From: Saccoglossus kowalevskii
Lineage: Eukaryota; Hemichordata; Enteropneusta; Harrimaniidae
Length of the DNA stretch: 64,000 nucleotides
Direction: 5' to 3'
NCBI RefSeq assembly: GCF_000003605.2
Contig: NW_003154742.1
Location: forward strand, 204,430 to 268,429
The notes below the pieces were generated by a model. The model saw only the letters and a list, made by a program, of their open reading frames with translations. It did no database searches and was not told the DNA's origin. Position 1 is the stretch's first letter, and each line of letters starts with the position of its first letter. A program made the translations under genes and the position numbers. Shown here piece by piece: positions 45,622 through 60,975 of the stretch.

Positions 45622-45850
45622 GACACCGGTAGCTGTGGTTGTCGCGAGACCCAAGTAGACCCAAGTTCAAATACTACCTGAACACCAAAAAAGATCGACC
45701 CCTACTCTGGGTAAGTGTGCCACAGACTCAATGGGAAGGCCAATTCCACTGGTCAAGATTCATTCACAAAGGAAATGCGATTTGGGGGATCCTTGGTTAA
45801 GGTCCACAGGTGCTTTGTGTTCCGATCAAGACTGGCTTACGCCAGTATAA
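45622..45850 (+). mobile_element. tRNA-derived SINE remnant
   Basis: TAGCTGTGGTT near 45629 resembles RNA polymerase III box A, and AAGTTCAAATACT near 45663 resembles box B. Their spacing of about 34 bp is that of a tRNA. A non-tRNA body follows (GATCGACCCCTACTCTGGGTAAG at about 45693). The tRNA part no longer folds cleanly, so this is an old SINE rather than a working tRNA gene. Confidence 0.4.
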
Positions 45851-48800
45851 CGCACAAAATTGCTATTGCTACATAGCCTACATAGTCCCACTAGCACTTG
45901 CAATTTGCACATACAAAATCAGGGGACAGCAGTTGTCGGCATTTATGTTTCAGATTTTCTTATTTAAGTGAAACTGTTCTGTTTGGGGCAGACTACGAAA
46001 GAAGGAATATGTAAATGTTTATGCCGTATATATATATAATATATGGAAACGAGTGCAAGCGAAAGAAGATGGCTGCCCAACCTCTCACATGCATGTCATT
46101 AAGGATTAGTGAATATAGTTATTATATAGTGATATAGTGTTTATATATAGTGTTTCTTTTCACGCACCATAAACATGTCCTCGCATATTAGACATGGAGC
46201 AGTAGCAGGAGAAGATTTGATTTAAAACGAAAACGAATGCGGTAATTAATATTAAATTTAGACAGGGCATTATATATATTGTACGATAGATGGGAGACTG
46301 GACCGAGCCTGGTTCAGTTCTAGAGTAGGATATCGCATTTTCCCACAATTCATTTACGTAAAAGAAATTCATTTAGATTCAGAACGTTGTTATATATGAA
46401 CTCAATGAACAAGATACTCTATATTTGTACATAAATATATAACACTGTTCATGTATGTGATTTGCCTGTGGACAAAAATGTAGTTTATAATGAGTATTGA
46501 TTCACATAGGAAAAAAAACACTGAATGGCATAAACGAATTGAGGTTCCCAAGGGCAAGACTCCAATTGTGGATTTACAGTTGCATAATACAAATCACTGT
46601 AGGCTATATCATGTATCCTGCTTTCTGATAATCTCGCAAGGATGACTCAGAAGGTCTTTCCTGTACAACCGCGCATGCTCAAATGACAACAGCACGTGTA
46701 GCTCGCGGGCTCTTGAGTCTCATATATATAGCTCTTGCGAATCGAGACAACGAACGTCAATCGTCGCATAGCAACTTCCGAATCGTCAGAAGAAAAGATG
46801 TTCCAGGTTATTAGGCAGTTGCCTTGACATATATGGAATAGAATAATATTTGAGTATTCCACACAGATAATTTAAATTTCATCAACATGCAATTACCGCA
46901 ACCTTCAAGAGTGTCGTCTAATTATTCGAGCTATCCAAATTTGAGGAATTACTTTAGACTGACTATATTGAGGCTGTATTTGCACTTACCTCGAATACTC
47001 CTAATTAAAATTTGGTTCCAGGTGCTATATCTGCATTACAAGGACGGTAAATATATACATTTGTTTTCGTATGAGCCATATCCCCATCATTTCGTTCTAA
47101 TAAACCATAGTGTGGAGATATTTACTGTCAAATACGCGTTTACGAAACTGTGGCACAGGTTGAAGCAACTCGTCTAAATGAGATACGCGTGGGTCTTATA
47201 GAATGAAGTGGAGTACATTGCAGTAAAGTCAAACTCTTAAATGGCTATTACATATAGTAACTGCAAGCGTTGTAATGAAATAATTTGTAAATTAATTTTG
47301 TTTTTGTGTCGATGTTAGCTCCAATTACAATCATTGATGACAATATCAAATACTAGTAATTAGTATGTTGTTACAATGACAGACAAATAATGTTAACGTA
47401 ATACATGAACTACGTCAATAACAATTAACCTCCAATCACCGATTTCCATATTGTAATTCTTGTCGATATAATGAAAATAACAATATAACATCATCTGCTG
47501 TATGTTTAGTTATATCAAAAATACATATTAATGTTTCATTTTACTAGAGTACTAGAGGTTTCTATCGTTTAAACATATTCACAACGGAAGTGACCTTCAA
47601 GGACTATCAAACGCTTCCTTACTCAGCGAGTGTCTATTGTGCACACAATTAACTTAAAGCGCTCCCTTAAATTCACGATCTACAGTTAATTTTAATTGAT
47701 CTAGAGATGGAACCTCACAGATGTGAAAAGTGTGAATACAAGCGTGAATTGACGAAGATAATATGGCAGTATTGGATACTCGTTCTAGTCTCGCTTTGTG
47801 GTGATTTTATATCCAAGCAAACAGACGTCATAACAAACAAAATATAGCCACGTGATTGGGGGTAATACGCGTCCTAATTGCCTGCGTTCTAACCATAATA
47901 ACGAGTTGAATATAACCAAGATAGATGTAAACATTATATGTAGTTCCCAATGATGGATGGTTTTATTGGTTTCTCTGCATCGATTGGTCGTTGCTACTTC
48001 ACCATGTTAAGTTCCTGCTGTACTCGTGCGCTTTAATACAGCGTCCCAAGAAAGCGGCTGACATCAACAATAATCCCAAGATCGAGGGTTTCGTTTTGCA
48101 TAATAGAGCTACACATAAGTCATGTGATGTAGTATCTGTCAATATCTGTCATTGATTAAAGAAACATCATTTGAAAGGTTAAAAGTAATACTAGTATGTT
48201 CACCTGAATAGTAATATTTAATATTACAAGACTATATACTCCAATCATGCGAGTTCTATGACAAATTCAAAATCCACAGAATATCGGTTGCATCATAATT
48301 AATTAATTATTACATCTGCACCCTTCATACATAAGACCCACGTACTGAACGGCCTAGTCGGTTCAGGGGTAGCAGTCAAACAGACGACTGCCGTCCATTC
48401 CAACTCACGACCGTTGAGCTATTTATACACTTTTAATCAGCTTCTTTCAAACATTTATGCGTCAACAAATGTCAATACACCAACTATCTATCAACAATAA
48501 TCTGCTTTGTCTCACCTTGCGCATATATGCGTTTCGGGCATTGCCATGGCAACGGTTATACATGAACGAATGAAATATTGCTCCGGCAGGCATGAAATAC
48601 TGACATGTATATCATTAGTTTAGTGCGTGTCTGTGGGAAATACACACGACTTCTTTGTTAGCACACGCATTTACCGAGACTGACTAGACTGACCGTGTTT
48701 AAAGATTTGTCATCGGGAGAAAGAACAAGATGGATTGCATTGTAACTATCATGCCCATTATCAAGCTGACAAGCTCTTCAATTCGACCTTATCTGCCATG

Positions 48801-51800
48801 ATTGGTGTACAGGGATTGTTACTGTTGATTAATGTGGGAGCATAGGAACAATGTCAAATCAAACGTAATAATATATTAATGCAATTGATAATGAATTGTA
48901 TATGTAGATATATTGTCTTCAAATCGTGGGGAATCAAACCGTACTGTATCATGGGATTGAATGCCTTGTTTAAATTAAAATCGTGTTATTCTGTTTAGGT
49001 TGTCAATTATATTAGTTCTTCTAGGAACTGCAGGTCAGATGTTTAACCGTCAGTGTCCCATTACGTGCGTATACGTAGTGACGTACTATCACCGCAAATT
49101 ATCATACTCATAACCACAGTTACATAACACGATGTAGGTCCCGCGTTACATTCAGGTGGTATTTAAAATTGTGTGACTTCTTATCGAAAATGATGGGTAA
49201 ATAGTTAATGACAAGTCCTGAGTCCATCAGCGCTAAAGACGGCGGAGTGAGAATATTCATGAGCGCATATGCATTAACAAATGGGACCATATGGCATGTT
49301 ATGGTCGGATGTTTTCTGTTATTCATAACTAACTTGCTCCTAATCGTATTGTGTATGACCTATAATACTTAATAGTAACTATATGCCAGGGGGTATCTCT
49401 TCGTGTCAAGTGTATTTGGACAATCACTTTTGTGTTAATCGCTGCCTGAAAATACACATTTGAGCGTCGTGTTAATAACGTTTTGCCGCACACACGGGTC
49501 TAAGCTACATATGAGCGATTTCAAATAAAATGCAAAAATAGACGTCAGTTTCGCAAGTAGATTTAAAACACGAAAATCAGATATATTTTTTTTCCAGGCA
49601 ACCATCTTTGATTAAATTTGGAAAACACGGGATGCTGAATATATTTCAACACCGCAGAATAATAGAGAAACTCGCACCATGGGAGTAACCAAGCATTCTA
49701 TTAGATGAAAAATGGACCTCATGTCGGCAGAGCCCGCTGAATATAAGATGTTTGTACACCTAATGGCGTCTATGCATTCACTTGTAGTCCTTTGAACATA
49801 TAAAGCTAAGAAAGAATTTAATGTAATCTAGTTTATCTACCACGGTATCATATCTCTCGTATGTCTTTCAATTTTTTAAAGTCGGTTTTGAAGATCACTA
49901 CTTTCTGTGATAAAGCATACATAATATACGTGTAGATAGATGATAGTTGTAGGTGTCCCCTACAAATGGTACAATGTTGCAATTATAAAACATGACTAAT
50001 AACGCATGCATCTATTACAATCTAGATAGTAAACAGTAATAAAAAAACAGGATGGATACAAAATTAACGACGCACACACTGACCAGCACAAAAGCAGTAT
50101 TGTATATTACAATGCTAAAATACGAGTAGTGTTAATGTTGGCATTATATCAGGCAAAAAATAAACAAGAATAATAAGGGCATCGTGATTAAATATTTTGA
50201 TTATTATTCATGTATTCAATACCGACCAGTGCCGTATTATTTGGAGTTCCCAAATTGTTAAGCAATAAATCTAAAATGTCAAATGTTTTGGGGGAATGAC
50301 AATGAATATAACATATTATGGTTCTGTACCTTCCCATGATCAACATGTTGACTGTACTTGCCTAATATTTTACTGTGTTTGGTGATAATCAGAGAGGAAT
50401 TGTTTGAGTAATTGTAACCATAAGTAGTCAATTTTAGATACCGATATATTGAGAAATATAGAAATATACATGCGCGACATGCTGAAGTCGAACTTAACAT
50501 AACCATATATTTGACAAAGATCAGAAAAATAAATGTTAAACAGGAGCCAATAACGACAACGACAACAACGATGACAGGTACAACTCATACAACTTACCCT
50601 TCATCTAGAATGATGTGGTACAAATGAAAATGTTAGTTGTGTTAGGTGACTGGTCTACTGACCAGAGAATCACAACAAATCAGTGATATTCAAACTCACA
50701 TTATCATTAGTGTCGCCTACCGAACACCAATTTATAAGAGTTGTCCATTCAGCAGATACAAACAACAACTTCTAATTACACAAAACGAAATGTACAGTTA
50801 TTCGGTTATGATTCATGCCGGGTTAATATCGACTACATAATCATACCCACTGATCAATTCCCAGGCAAACCTAATCGAAAAAATAATCGAAAAAAACAGC
50901 AAAATCTATTCTAAATTCCAAACAAATTGGCAGAAAAAAATACAGATAAATTACAGAATAGTAATTTAAAGATGAATTAATGCCATTATATGAAACTTAA
51001 AATCATATTTCAGTTTTTATTGTTATCAAAATGTGTTAGTCCGGATTGAAAATTTCAAAGCCTTGGACATTATGCGTAATTAGAATAATCAAGTTCCTGG
51101 GCGGATTTTCATGTCAATGCACTTTTTGATAATAAGATATTACAGCTTTTGAGGCCTTACCTTGGGGAAAAAGTAATTCAACAACAACGAAATAAAGAGT
51201 CCCTGTGCTAAACCATCCCTACGTCACGTTATAGATAAAGAATACATTTAATTATTGATAAATGGGATCATCTCATATTGCTTTTGTGAGATGTTTAAGT
51301 TCCAACGCAAATGTCTTCAATTAATGGGGCCATTAATGACATTGACATTTCATAAATATAAAATTATATATAGACAAGAAAATAACTTGAAAATACATAG
51401 CAAATAGAATCACCGGATGAACCACAAATTGTGAGTGTGAGTGAATTATTTATGAAAACATAGGCTTAATCATATACTTATATACTTATATGCTGTCGTT
51501 GTCATGACAAAGAAAATGATGACATAGCGTGTGTGTTTTTTAGTTAAATTGGAAATATGCTCTATATTTGTAATTTTTAAGAATATTAATAATTATATTA
51601 TGTATATCGGACATTGTGAAATTGCACAACGTATTAAACTGACTGACATTAGAATGATTCACGATAAATCAGCATTCATATTTTTTTATCCCGTTAAGAA
51701 ATAAATAAAAATTCCCGAGAATTGCTGTATTCTAAACGACTTTACCACAAAACAATACTATTTTCAACTATATTACTTATTGCATCCATCGACGTTATTT

Positions 51801-52843
51801 TGACGTTACGTTTCGTCGTTACAAGGCGCGATTATTGGAAAAGTGTATTAGATATTAAGAACGTCTGTCTAATTATAATTGCATACCGGTTTGTCGTACT
51901 CGTACGTGCGATTGTGACATACATACGCTACATGTGACTGGTTTCCGTATTCGGAGAATGGGGCGTGAGAGGTGTGTGGCACGCGCTGTAATCCACCTCT
52001 CTATGCCCGAGGAATACATATAATCGGTATAATATATGTCTCTCATCATTTTCCCGTTTCTAATTTTTGAAATAAATACTGTTGCTAAAATCAAACGAAA
52101 TGTCACACATAGTCACGTATATCACCATGGTCACGCGCACAGCCACATCAATTTGTCACTATGGTGACATGATGAAGCTTATTATTTCAATCCACTCATA
52201 CAGACATAATTCCCACAATCTCCAAAAATCATCCCGAGTTCTAAGTCTGACAACAAATTATCTTAGATGCATACGATGAACATATGTAGTTTTCCGTAAA
52301 TAAATTATCTTTACAGGTGTAGGCGCTCATATATGCACTGATCTCCACATAGGATAGCTCGTTTTTTTTCTTTGAAGCAGCTAAAGAATACCTAGCAGCT
52401 TATTTTTCACATATTGTTTCACTATGAATTAATTTTCTTTGACCCATTCTTCTGGAAATAGGTCACGTTTCATTTCATATTTTTGCAAAATATGCTGACT
52501 GTACTATTAAATCATTATAATGTTAAGTATAGTTACTATGACAACCATTCTCTTATTCGGTGGCATTTCGTGCTTATTTATTAATAACATTATGGGGGTG
52601 AATTTGTTTTCACCTACATCAATGTATAATGTGGTATTATAGTGTATCTTTATAGAATGTTTTATACATATATGGATATCCGTTTCCTTCCTATCATTAT
52701 GTTCTACCTTGAGCGGAGACCCCAATCATGCTGTATATGTTCGTTGGGGATTTGAAATGTTGAGCTAAGGCACTATAAGCACTATGCAAGTACATGTAAT
52801 TGAAAATAAGTGTATAATGATTATCAAAGAAAGCTTAGAAAGA
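45851..52843. other. Long stretch without recognisable genes
   Basis: Seven kilobases of AT-rich DNA. Short frames (for example 46887-47177 and 51722-51937, the latter hydrophobic) have no known domain and look random. AT dinucleotide runs are at about 46024-46044. Nothing else can be supported. Confidence 0.45.
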
Positions 52844-54436
52844 ACTCCCGTGTGCTGAGAGTATTGAAGACACATTAAAAATTAACTCAAAATTACTTGT
52901 ACATGAGATATTGATGGAAAAGCTGAAAACTTATTATGTAAATCAGGTAACTAATATGTACAGAACAGAACAAAAAAATTATGAATTATTATGCTAATTT
53001 TAATATGAACAAATTTTAACCCAAAATTAACCAGGCCTGTATATTGTCCTAGAGCATTTATGTACCAAATTTTATTCAAATGTGATGATCAGTGATTGAG
53101 ATATCAGTGTTAATTAATTATGTTAATTAGGTGTTTAATAAGCATAAATATTTACCAAAAACTAATTGGGTTTCTGCATAGTTCTCTTTAAAAGTTTCAT
53201 TAAAATCAAATTTGTGGTTCTTTATATATCAGTGGAACATTATGCAAATTAGGTAATTAATATCTAATTAAAACTAATCAGGTCTCTGCATAATCCTAGA
53301 AGATCTATGTAGCAAGTCTCATTGAATTATGATGATTACTACTTGATATATCAAAAGCTGAAAATTAATTAATTATGCAAATTAGGTAATTAATATGTAC
53401 TGATATTACCCTAAAAACTATCAGGTCTGTGCAGTGTCCTATGATATCTATGTACCAAGTTTTATTGAAATGTGATGATTACTACTTGAAATATCAAAAG
53501 CTGAAAATTAATTAATTATGCAAATTAGGTACATGTAATTAATATATACTGATATTACCCTAAAACCTATCAGGTCTGTGCAGTGTCCTCTGACATCTAT
53601 GTACCAAATTTCATTGAAATGTGATGATTACTACTTGAAATATCAAAAGCTGAAAAATAATTAATTATGCAAATTAGGTAATTAATATGTACTCATATTA
53701 CCCTAAAAACTATCAGGTCTGTGCAGTGTTCTATGACATATATCTACCAAGTTTCATTGAAATGTGACAATTACTACTTGAAATATGAAAAGCTGAAAAT
53801 TAAATAATTATGCAAATTAGGTAATTAATATCTACTGATATTACCCTAAAAACTATCAGGTCTGTGCAGTGTCCTATGATATCTATGTACCAAGTTTTAT
53901 TGAAATGTGATGATTACTACTTGAAATATCAAAAGCTGAAAAGTAATTAATTATGCAAATTATTGAAATGTGATGATTAGTACTTGAGACATCAGTGGAA
54001 AAGCCGAAAATTTATTAATCATTATGCAAATTAGGTAATTAATATTGCACAGATTTTTACCCAAAACTAATCAAATCTGAGCATTAGTTTGGAGCATCTA
54101 TGTTCCAAGTTTCATCAAAATCCAATGAGTGGTTCTTTAGATATCAGTGGAACAGTCATGGAACAGCTAAAAATCAGCTAATTATCATGCAAATTAGGTA
54201 ATTAATACGGATGGATTTTTACCAAAACCTAATCAAATCTGCGCATTGGCCCAGAGCATCTATGCACCAAGTTTCATCAAAAATCAATGTATGGTTCTTG
54301 AGATGTCAGTGGACCAGACACACACACAGACACACCCACACACACACACACACACACCCACACACACACACACACAGACACACAGACACACACACTAACT
54401 GCAAAGACTTCCTTTTTGTGCTTCGTACACGGGAGT
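52844..54436 (+). mobile_element. Pearl-like tandem-repeat element, family 2
   Basis: Ends are perfect 10-bp inverted repeats: ACTCCCGTGT at 52844-52853 and ACACGGGAGT at 54427-54436. The body is about nine AT-rich units with a core period near 143-149 bp. The marker TCAGGTCTGTGCAGTGT recurs at about 53422, 53571, 53714 and 53857, with diverged forms at about 53030, 53168, 53279, 54071 and 54233. Another shared phrase is TTAATTATGCAAATTAGGTAATTAATA. A CA/GACA microsatellite (54317-54396) sits just before the 3' end. There is no coding capacity. The sequence is unrelated to the element at 44110 but the layout is the same. Confidence 0.7.
54317..54396. repeat. (CA)n microsatellite inside the family 2 element
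   Basis: About 80 bp of CA repeats broken by GACA and CCCA. The 82-codon frame running through it on the plus strand is a low-complexity artefact. Confidence 0.9.
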
Positions 54437-57400
54437 CAAAAACATGTTACCCCACGTAAAATTATACTATGCTAGTATGTGCTTAGTGTCTGAGTGTCTT
54501 GTGTTGGAACAACGAACGGTTCACTTAAAGTATATGTTTTGCCTTACATATATGTATATCTATATATAACGCCCCGGGTTACAGAGATGCACTAGTACTT
54601 TCCCACTGTTTGGCACCCTGTAGTAAACAGGAACATATATTCGTTGAAACTGTGAGTGATCTTTCCGATTACACAGAATAAACTAATGATGGTTCGTGCC
54701 CCCGCAGCTCGCGGCATCACAGTGTATTTGCCTCATTGGTCAGCTCGTTGTTTACATTTAATCCGAGTGGCAAGTCTTACATGAACATCTGTACAACAAC
54801 AAATTTATTTCTGTATTTTAAGAGCAGTAGCATCACGGATGCACCATGAGAGAAAAAGTGTATAGTTTCCACATAACTCAGCTTTATTGGAGATAATACA
54901 TTTTTCTACTGTGGTAATTTGTTCGATAGTCAACGTTATTCCAATTTATTTATTTATTTATTTATTTAGTCATTCGTTCGTTCATTCATCCATTCAGCCG
55001 GAATGAAAGTGAAACAGGAAGGGGGAACGACAGAAAACTATAAGACGGTGAATATATTAGTATTCTAAGTCAATATTAGTGGGAAAGTATGTCTGGTAAT
55101 TTTAAACGTAATCATCGGCTATGTATGTTCGAATTCACAATCAACTGCCGTTGTTTAGTCTGGAGCTTTAGCGTGGATCATTAGCATGAACATTGGCGTA
55201 GTCAATATGTGCTTTCTAACACTTTCAATGTAATTTCGCTCTATGAAACGAGCACAATGAAATCAACGTCATACAAACATAGTATTAATTTATTATATGG
55301 AAATTATATTATTTATATAGTTACCTGGATCTGAATCATTCATATATGCAAAGTGTATACAACACGTAACAGATGACGAAACGCAAACACGGGTCAGTAG
55401 TCAGATATAATAGCTCCCTTACTTCAGTCATCGGTCAATGACCATAAACAAACAAATACTGTAAAGGCATTAATTATTCACTTGGTTTTAATTTCACTAT
55501 TTTTGCCGAAAAGTGAAATCTGCTAAATTAGATCCATGTAAACATATCAAATAACAATAAGACTTGTTGTTTTTCTGCCAAATTCGTGAGACTTCAAACC
55601 CAATGAAAATGCTCAAATATCAAAATACTGAAATTAATGGCCGGTGAATATAAAGAAGTATTCGGAAGTATGGTCATGATAAACATGAAATAAATTTGGC
55701 ACCGAGTTCGAATAAATAATATACTGCACTGAGAGAGATCGAATGTCGTACTTCAAGTTCAAGTACGCCAAATAATCTAATATCACAGTAATATTGTGTG
55801 TAGATATTCTACTGACAATGTGAAAAGTCGATACTGTATCCACAAAATGGATTAAACCCATAGTCGTTGACATTTGTGAATTGGTACGACTTCTAGCACC
55901 TGTAAAAATTTCAAATCGGAAATGCATTTAAATTTAATTTTATTTATTTGATTAACCCCTTTGTTGCAATCGTCTGTGTTACGTGTGATACATCTTAAAT
56001 TCAATACAGACCATTCAACAAAATTTAATATTCACAGTGCTTGTTACAGCGGTCATTGTACAAAAAAATCTATAAAATGTCAGGTTCGGCATTGGGCGCG
56101 CGTAATCGGTTGATTATACACGGAAATAAAAAAAAAATGTAAGACAGATGGCTATAACCACTCGTCGTCGAACACTATATCATCCATCGATGGACCAACA
56201 AGTTGGCAAAAAAACGTACAAATATACTAAATCATTCATTCTAGATATTTGTATATGGTCTTTGAAATTGAAAGTAAATATACGCAGCATTTAGAAGACA
56301 CGACATATGTTCTAGGATGGATAAATAAAAGAACATTAGAAATAATGTATGAGAGCTCGCTACAGATTGTCGTCATCAATGGCCACAAGTTGGAACATTC
56401 GATTTAAATATATCTGCAAGCACAGCTAAAAGAACGTTACATATATATATATATAACCATGGAAGATATGTTTATTACTACTATTATGCCAAGTATCGGT
56501 CAGAACTATCCGAAGACAGGTAAACAACATTGAATTGCGAAGGTTTGGCACGTAACATACACTGTTACCTGCCTGCACCTGTTGTTATTGGAAGTTTCCT
56601 TAGGTGAAACTTAAACACCCTGAAAAAAGAGATGAGTCGTCGAACACATACTGTTCATATTCGCCCTTCTACCGCTGTGATTTATCTAAATTTTGGGAAG
56701 GCGGCTGTGATTGCTGTAACTGCTTTCACATAGCAATATCTAAATGTCCGATGGTCGGCCACGATTCTTTTTATACGAATACCAGGCAGATTCTCGACAT
56801 GTACTGATCTGCTGCCTTACTTCAGTGGCTTGACTAGGAACGTCGTTGCCATTATATATGCGTTGCTCGCAAACATTGAACAATTCTGTCGTTTAATATG
56901 AACAACACGTAATAATACCTATCGTTTGTTCTTCATTCAACAGTTACGTGGAAAACAGTAAGAGAAAACCGGAGACTTATTCGCATTGAAGCGCGATATG
57001 TTAGAACATAGAGACACGAGAGTTAGGGTGAACGACGCAAGACCATGGTTCCACATTCACGAGACGCGTTGTATGAATACATATTTAGAACATAATGCAG
57101 ATTCCTGGCCCTACAAAGTAATAAACAACTACATCCACGTATATTCATGACATATGCACAGAACGCTGAATTGCATATCGTCATAGGTTGTCAGGTTTTT
57201 CTATAGAAAACTTTTTTGGACAAATTACTGACTGCCATCCAGTATGCAAATCTACTAATACATTATGCATGCTGTGTGAACACAAAATATACATCACGCA
57301 TAGTATTATTGCTATACTAGACTGGTGAATTTATGAAAAACGCTCTGATTAACAACATCGTTTTTTTTATGAATAGCATACACCTGAAACATAAATAGGC

Positions 57401-60400
57401 CGCATAACAAAGTACAGTGCTCAAAGTCGTTAACAGAGAGGTCATATGAATATCACCCACATTTACCAAGATTTCACTCATTCGACGCCGCAGTTGAGTT
57501 TTATAGATTCATAACCCAAATGAGCAATTTGATAGGTACGGTTAACAGACACACAAGAAGTTAATGAGGACTCTCTGTGCATCAATCAAATCCAACTACG
57601 TGGACATCACAAAGAAATTCTTTGTCAAAATACCTACTGGGATTGCAACTGAAACGTGGACAAGCACCAACTGACAATGCCGATGACAGCGAAGCTTCGA
57701 AATTCCCTCGACAAGCGCGATTTTAAAGAGAGAAAAACGTCACCATACTTCTCGAACAGCAAAATTAATGTTTTAGTGGTTGTCGTGTAACTTCATCTCT
57801 GTAATAAATGACCAACAACACTCCCTCTCCCCTCTCCACGTGTATCAATCAGTTATTATTATTTCAATTTTGTTCCGCGTATTTCTGGATAAAATCAAAT
57901 ATCTGTGCATGGAAATTATATATGAATGTTTTGTTTCTCCTAGATACTACATTCCTTTCACATAGGAAAACAAGGCAGGCCTAAGGCTTACCCAAATTTT
58001 AGGCTTGACTAAACTTCTTGTGTGAACAAGAATTTAAATATTTAGGCCGGCCTACGAAAGTCATACTTGGGTAGGAGTGCATGTTCCCGAGTCTCAATTC
58101 CCTACTTATCTACAATGCAGTTTGTGTAGAAGAAGTGCCCGATTTATCGCTAGTATCCTTGACTAAATGTGCAAATTAGATTCGAGACTGCCGAGGAAAT
58201 CAGTTATCGTTATATGGACGGAAAGACGAAAAAATCGCATCCCGGTTAGGAAATACTGATTCCGAAATAGATCAAGATAATGGCAGCACAAGTGTGACGA
58301 AAGTTGTGGGCGTAATTTATGGAGATAGTTGGTAGTAATCGCAGTGGCCTAAAGAGAAAGTCTTGCGATTTTTTCAAAACTATTTGTTTCTACCAATTAT
58401 TGTCTCATTCCAGTTTCATGTCTCGCCAAAGTCGCTGAGTTTCCGTTCAAAAGTTCAAAACAAACCATCTCAAATCAAATTGAAGAGAGCGTTTAGTTTT
58501 TGTTTACTCTCCCCGCCATCCACGATTCAAATTAGTTAAGAGAACTCCGGGAGAATTAACTTTCGATGATGAAAACGTCGTCTACATCGAGATTTGCCAC
58601 ACTCATAAATACAGAAAAAAAATCCAAGAAGAAACAATACGCTGAGGTCCGCCATGTTGGACACTTCTGACGGAACGAATCTATTAGCCGACCTAAACAA
58701 TTATGATGTTTTTGACTTTGTGAAAGCAACTCAAATTGTTATCATGTTTATTCAAAAAATAACTAATTTGGACAGGCATTAGGTACGCTAAACAGGCTAC
58801 TTTCTATATTTCAATTGTCTGTGTCACCTGACGTTATCTATTTCATTACGTTATCTGTTTTCACGCCACGGCTGCCACATATAATTGTGGAAACTGTGAC
58901 GTAATTCGATTTTACGTAGGGCCTTAATACGTGGAGATCTTTTAGATTGTACACAGACATGACATATTCAATCAATTTGCCTATGCGACAAAACATAAAT
59001 AAACATTAAATGGTTCATTTAGTTTATTTTAGTGAAAAACCCGCAATTTTTCCCCAAACGTTTTATGTACGCCGATATATTATATAATGCTCAAAAAAAC
59101 TCACTTTACGTCGGCTTTTTCAGTCTACACGAGCTTCTTGCGCTTTTTGACTAACATCAAACATGTAATTTCATGATAAAACAAATGAAACAGCTTCAGA
59201 CATGTTTCATGTGAATTCCGAGAACGTGCTCGTTGCCAGTAAATCGCAACAAATATGGCGTGTAATTAGTGTTAGTCGTTAATCATACAATAATACAAAA
59301 CTGCAAAAAAACACGTTTCTTTTGGACATTCAATAGTAACGTGCTGTGTTCAATGGTGAACATAAGAACTAAAACGTACTTTATTAGTTTATTGTATTAT
59401 TATCTGTCCCTAAATCACGGTGACATCCTGGCACAAAAAAGCGAGTCTGGCGTCAGTGTGCGCAGATAGCACACTGTATGTGTAATGACATACAAACACT
59501 TAAAAATAGGTGAAATAAGAAGTAGAGCATTCTACGAATCAAATACATACTCATCCAGCAGAAAATGAACCGACTAGTGAATGTGGAACGGTTGTGATCG
59601 TGATTTCACTGGAATTGCTAAGCTATGACTGCATTATCTCAATAGGACATGTATAGTTTGCCCGCATCAATACCTGACACGAACAGTGCAACAATAGTAC
59701 AGTTTGCAAACTCCTTAATTGTTCTATAGTTTTATTCGAAGACTTAAACCAACTCATGTCTATTTTTAACATCATTTGTTCTGAAAAAAAAAGAAAATAT
59801 ACTCCTTGACATTTAAATTGGTTAGTGTATTTTGTATAATTGTCCTGATGGGTTTCGGGAAATCTGTTCTTCAATTTAGGAAACTTGCTTAGGTAGACGC
59901 AAAAAAAATGCTCCACATAGACAGATAATTGTGTCTTAAGGAGGCGACAAGATTAATATGGTAAAGACTTATTATTGTGTCTTCAGAGCCTGCAAGTTAG
60001 TATGTCATAATCCTTAACAGTGTGGTAATAGCAAGTTGCTACTGGATTACGGGGCGGAACATTATTTCTTCGTGGGGGTCGTGGAATTTATTGAGAAATA
60101 AAACAAATATTATCTCCATCAATTTAACTTATTAATTTGTTTATGCAAAATGTAAAAATCGAATGCGTTGGCGACATGTCGCAGGTATTCAATGGCACTG
60201 CATTGCGCGTTTGAGGTGGAAAATTCCTTGAAACATTAAAACTGTTCATTTCCTATATACATTGTTTTACATCATTGTCCTTGATGATATAATTGACGAA
60301 GTTGCATATTGGTACGTATACTGGATTACAGTCAACTAAAACAATATTTACGACGTGTACGAAGAAAAATAATAACACTGTAGTTGTTCAACTGAAGGAT

Positions 60401-60863
60401 AAAATACGCAAACCCTATGAAATGCTAGTAGATATATTTAAATCCAAGTACATCAAACTAACGATACGTCGTGCGCTACACATACACACAAAACCTTAAT
60501 CGTTTATGTATCATCATCACTGAAAACATCGTTTTCAAAAATCAATATCTAACTTAGAACAACTTCAAGCTTTTCTAAATACTATAAACTATCCCCTGCT
60601 CTACTATGACGCAGCCATCCCTATTATAACAATTCGCATATTCGACTTACACAATGGGAACGTTCCAATTATTATTAAATTACCCTCACTAGCAGATGAT
60701 TTCTGAGCATTTATTTCTTTTCACTGAAGCATTCAGGCCGTTTGCTAATTCAGTATCATACCCAACATTGGGGCACGGAGAAAGTGGAGAAGTTTCATTT
60801 ATAAATGAGACGCGCGATGGTTAAATTGTGTGAGGGAAATATTATTATGTATAATATAATATA
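54437..60863. other. Long stretch without recognisable genes
   Basis: Over six kilobases with no frame I can assign. A (TTTA)n run followed by TTCATTC-type repeats lies at about 54946-54995. Short frames (55634-55927 minus, 59623-59916 minus) show no motif. Confidence 0.45.
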
Positions 60864-60975
60864 AAATGGTGATATACGACGCTACGTACACGACACGTGT
60901 AAAAAAATGTAAACTTGTTTACTTGAAATTCTCAATCGTACTGCATCGTCATGACGACCACTGCCCCATTATATG
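60864..60975 (+). mobile_element. TTAA MITE, family A, degenerate copy
   Basis: The stretch ACGTGTAAAA..ATGT..TTTACTTGAAATTC...GCATCGTCATGACGACCACTGC parallels 9470-9535 of the first copy, in the same orientation. The left end and both TTAA sites are decayed. Confidence 0.55.

Noticed and set aside
45622-45700. Functional tRNA gene
   Set aside because: Box A- and B-like sequences are present but no acceptor stem or cloverleaf closes; a SINE remnant fits better.
51722-51937. Hydrophobic 71-codon frame as a small membrane protein
   Set aside because: AT-rich sequence commonly gives hydrophobic chance frames; no start context or homology visible.
54211-54459. Open frame of 82 codons with a Thr/His repeat
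   Set aside because: It runs through the CA microsatellite of a tandem-repeat element; low-complexity artefact.
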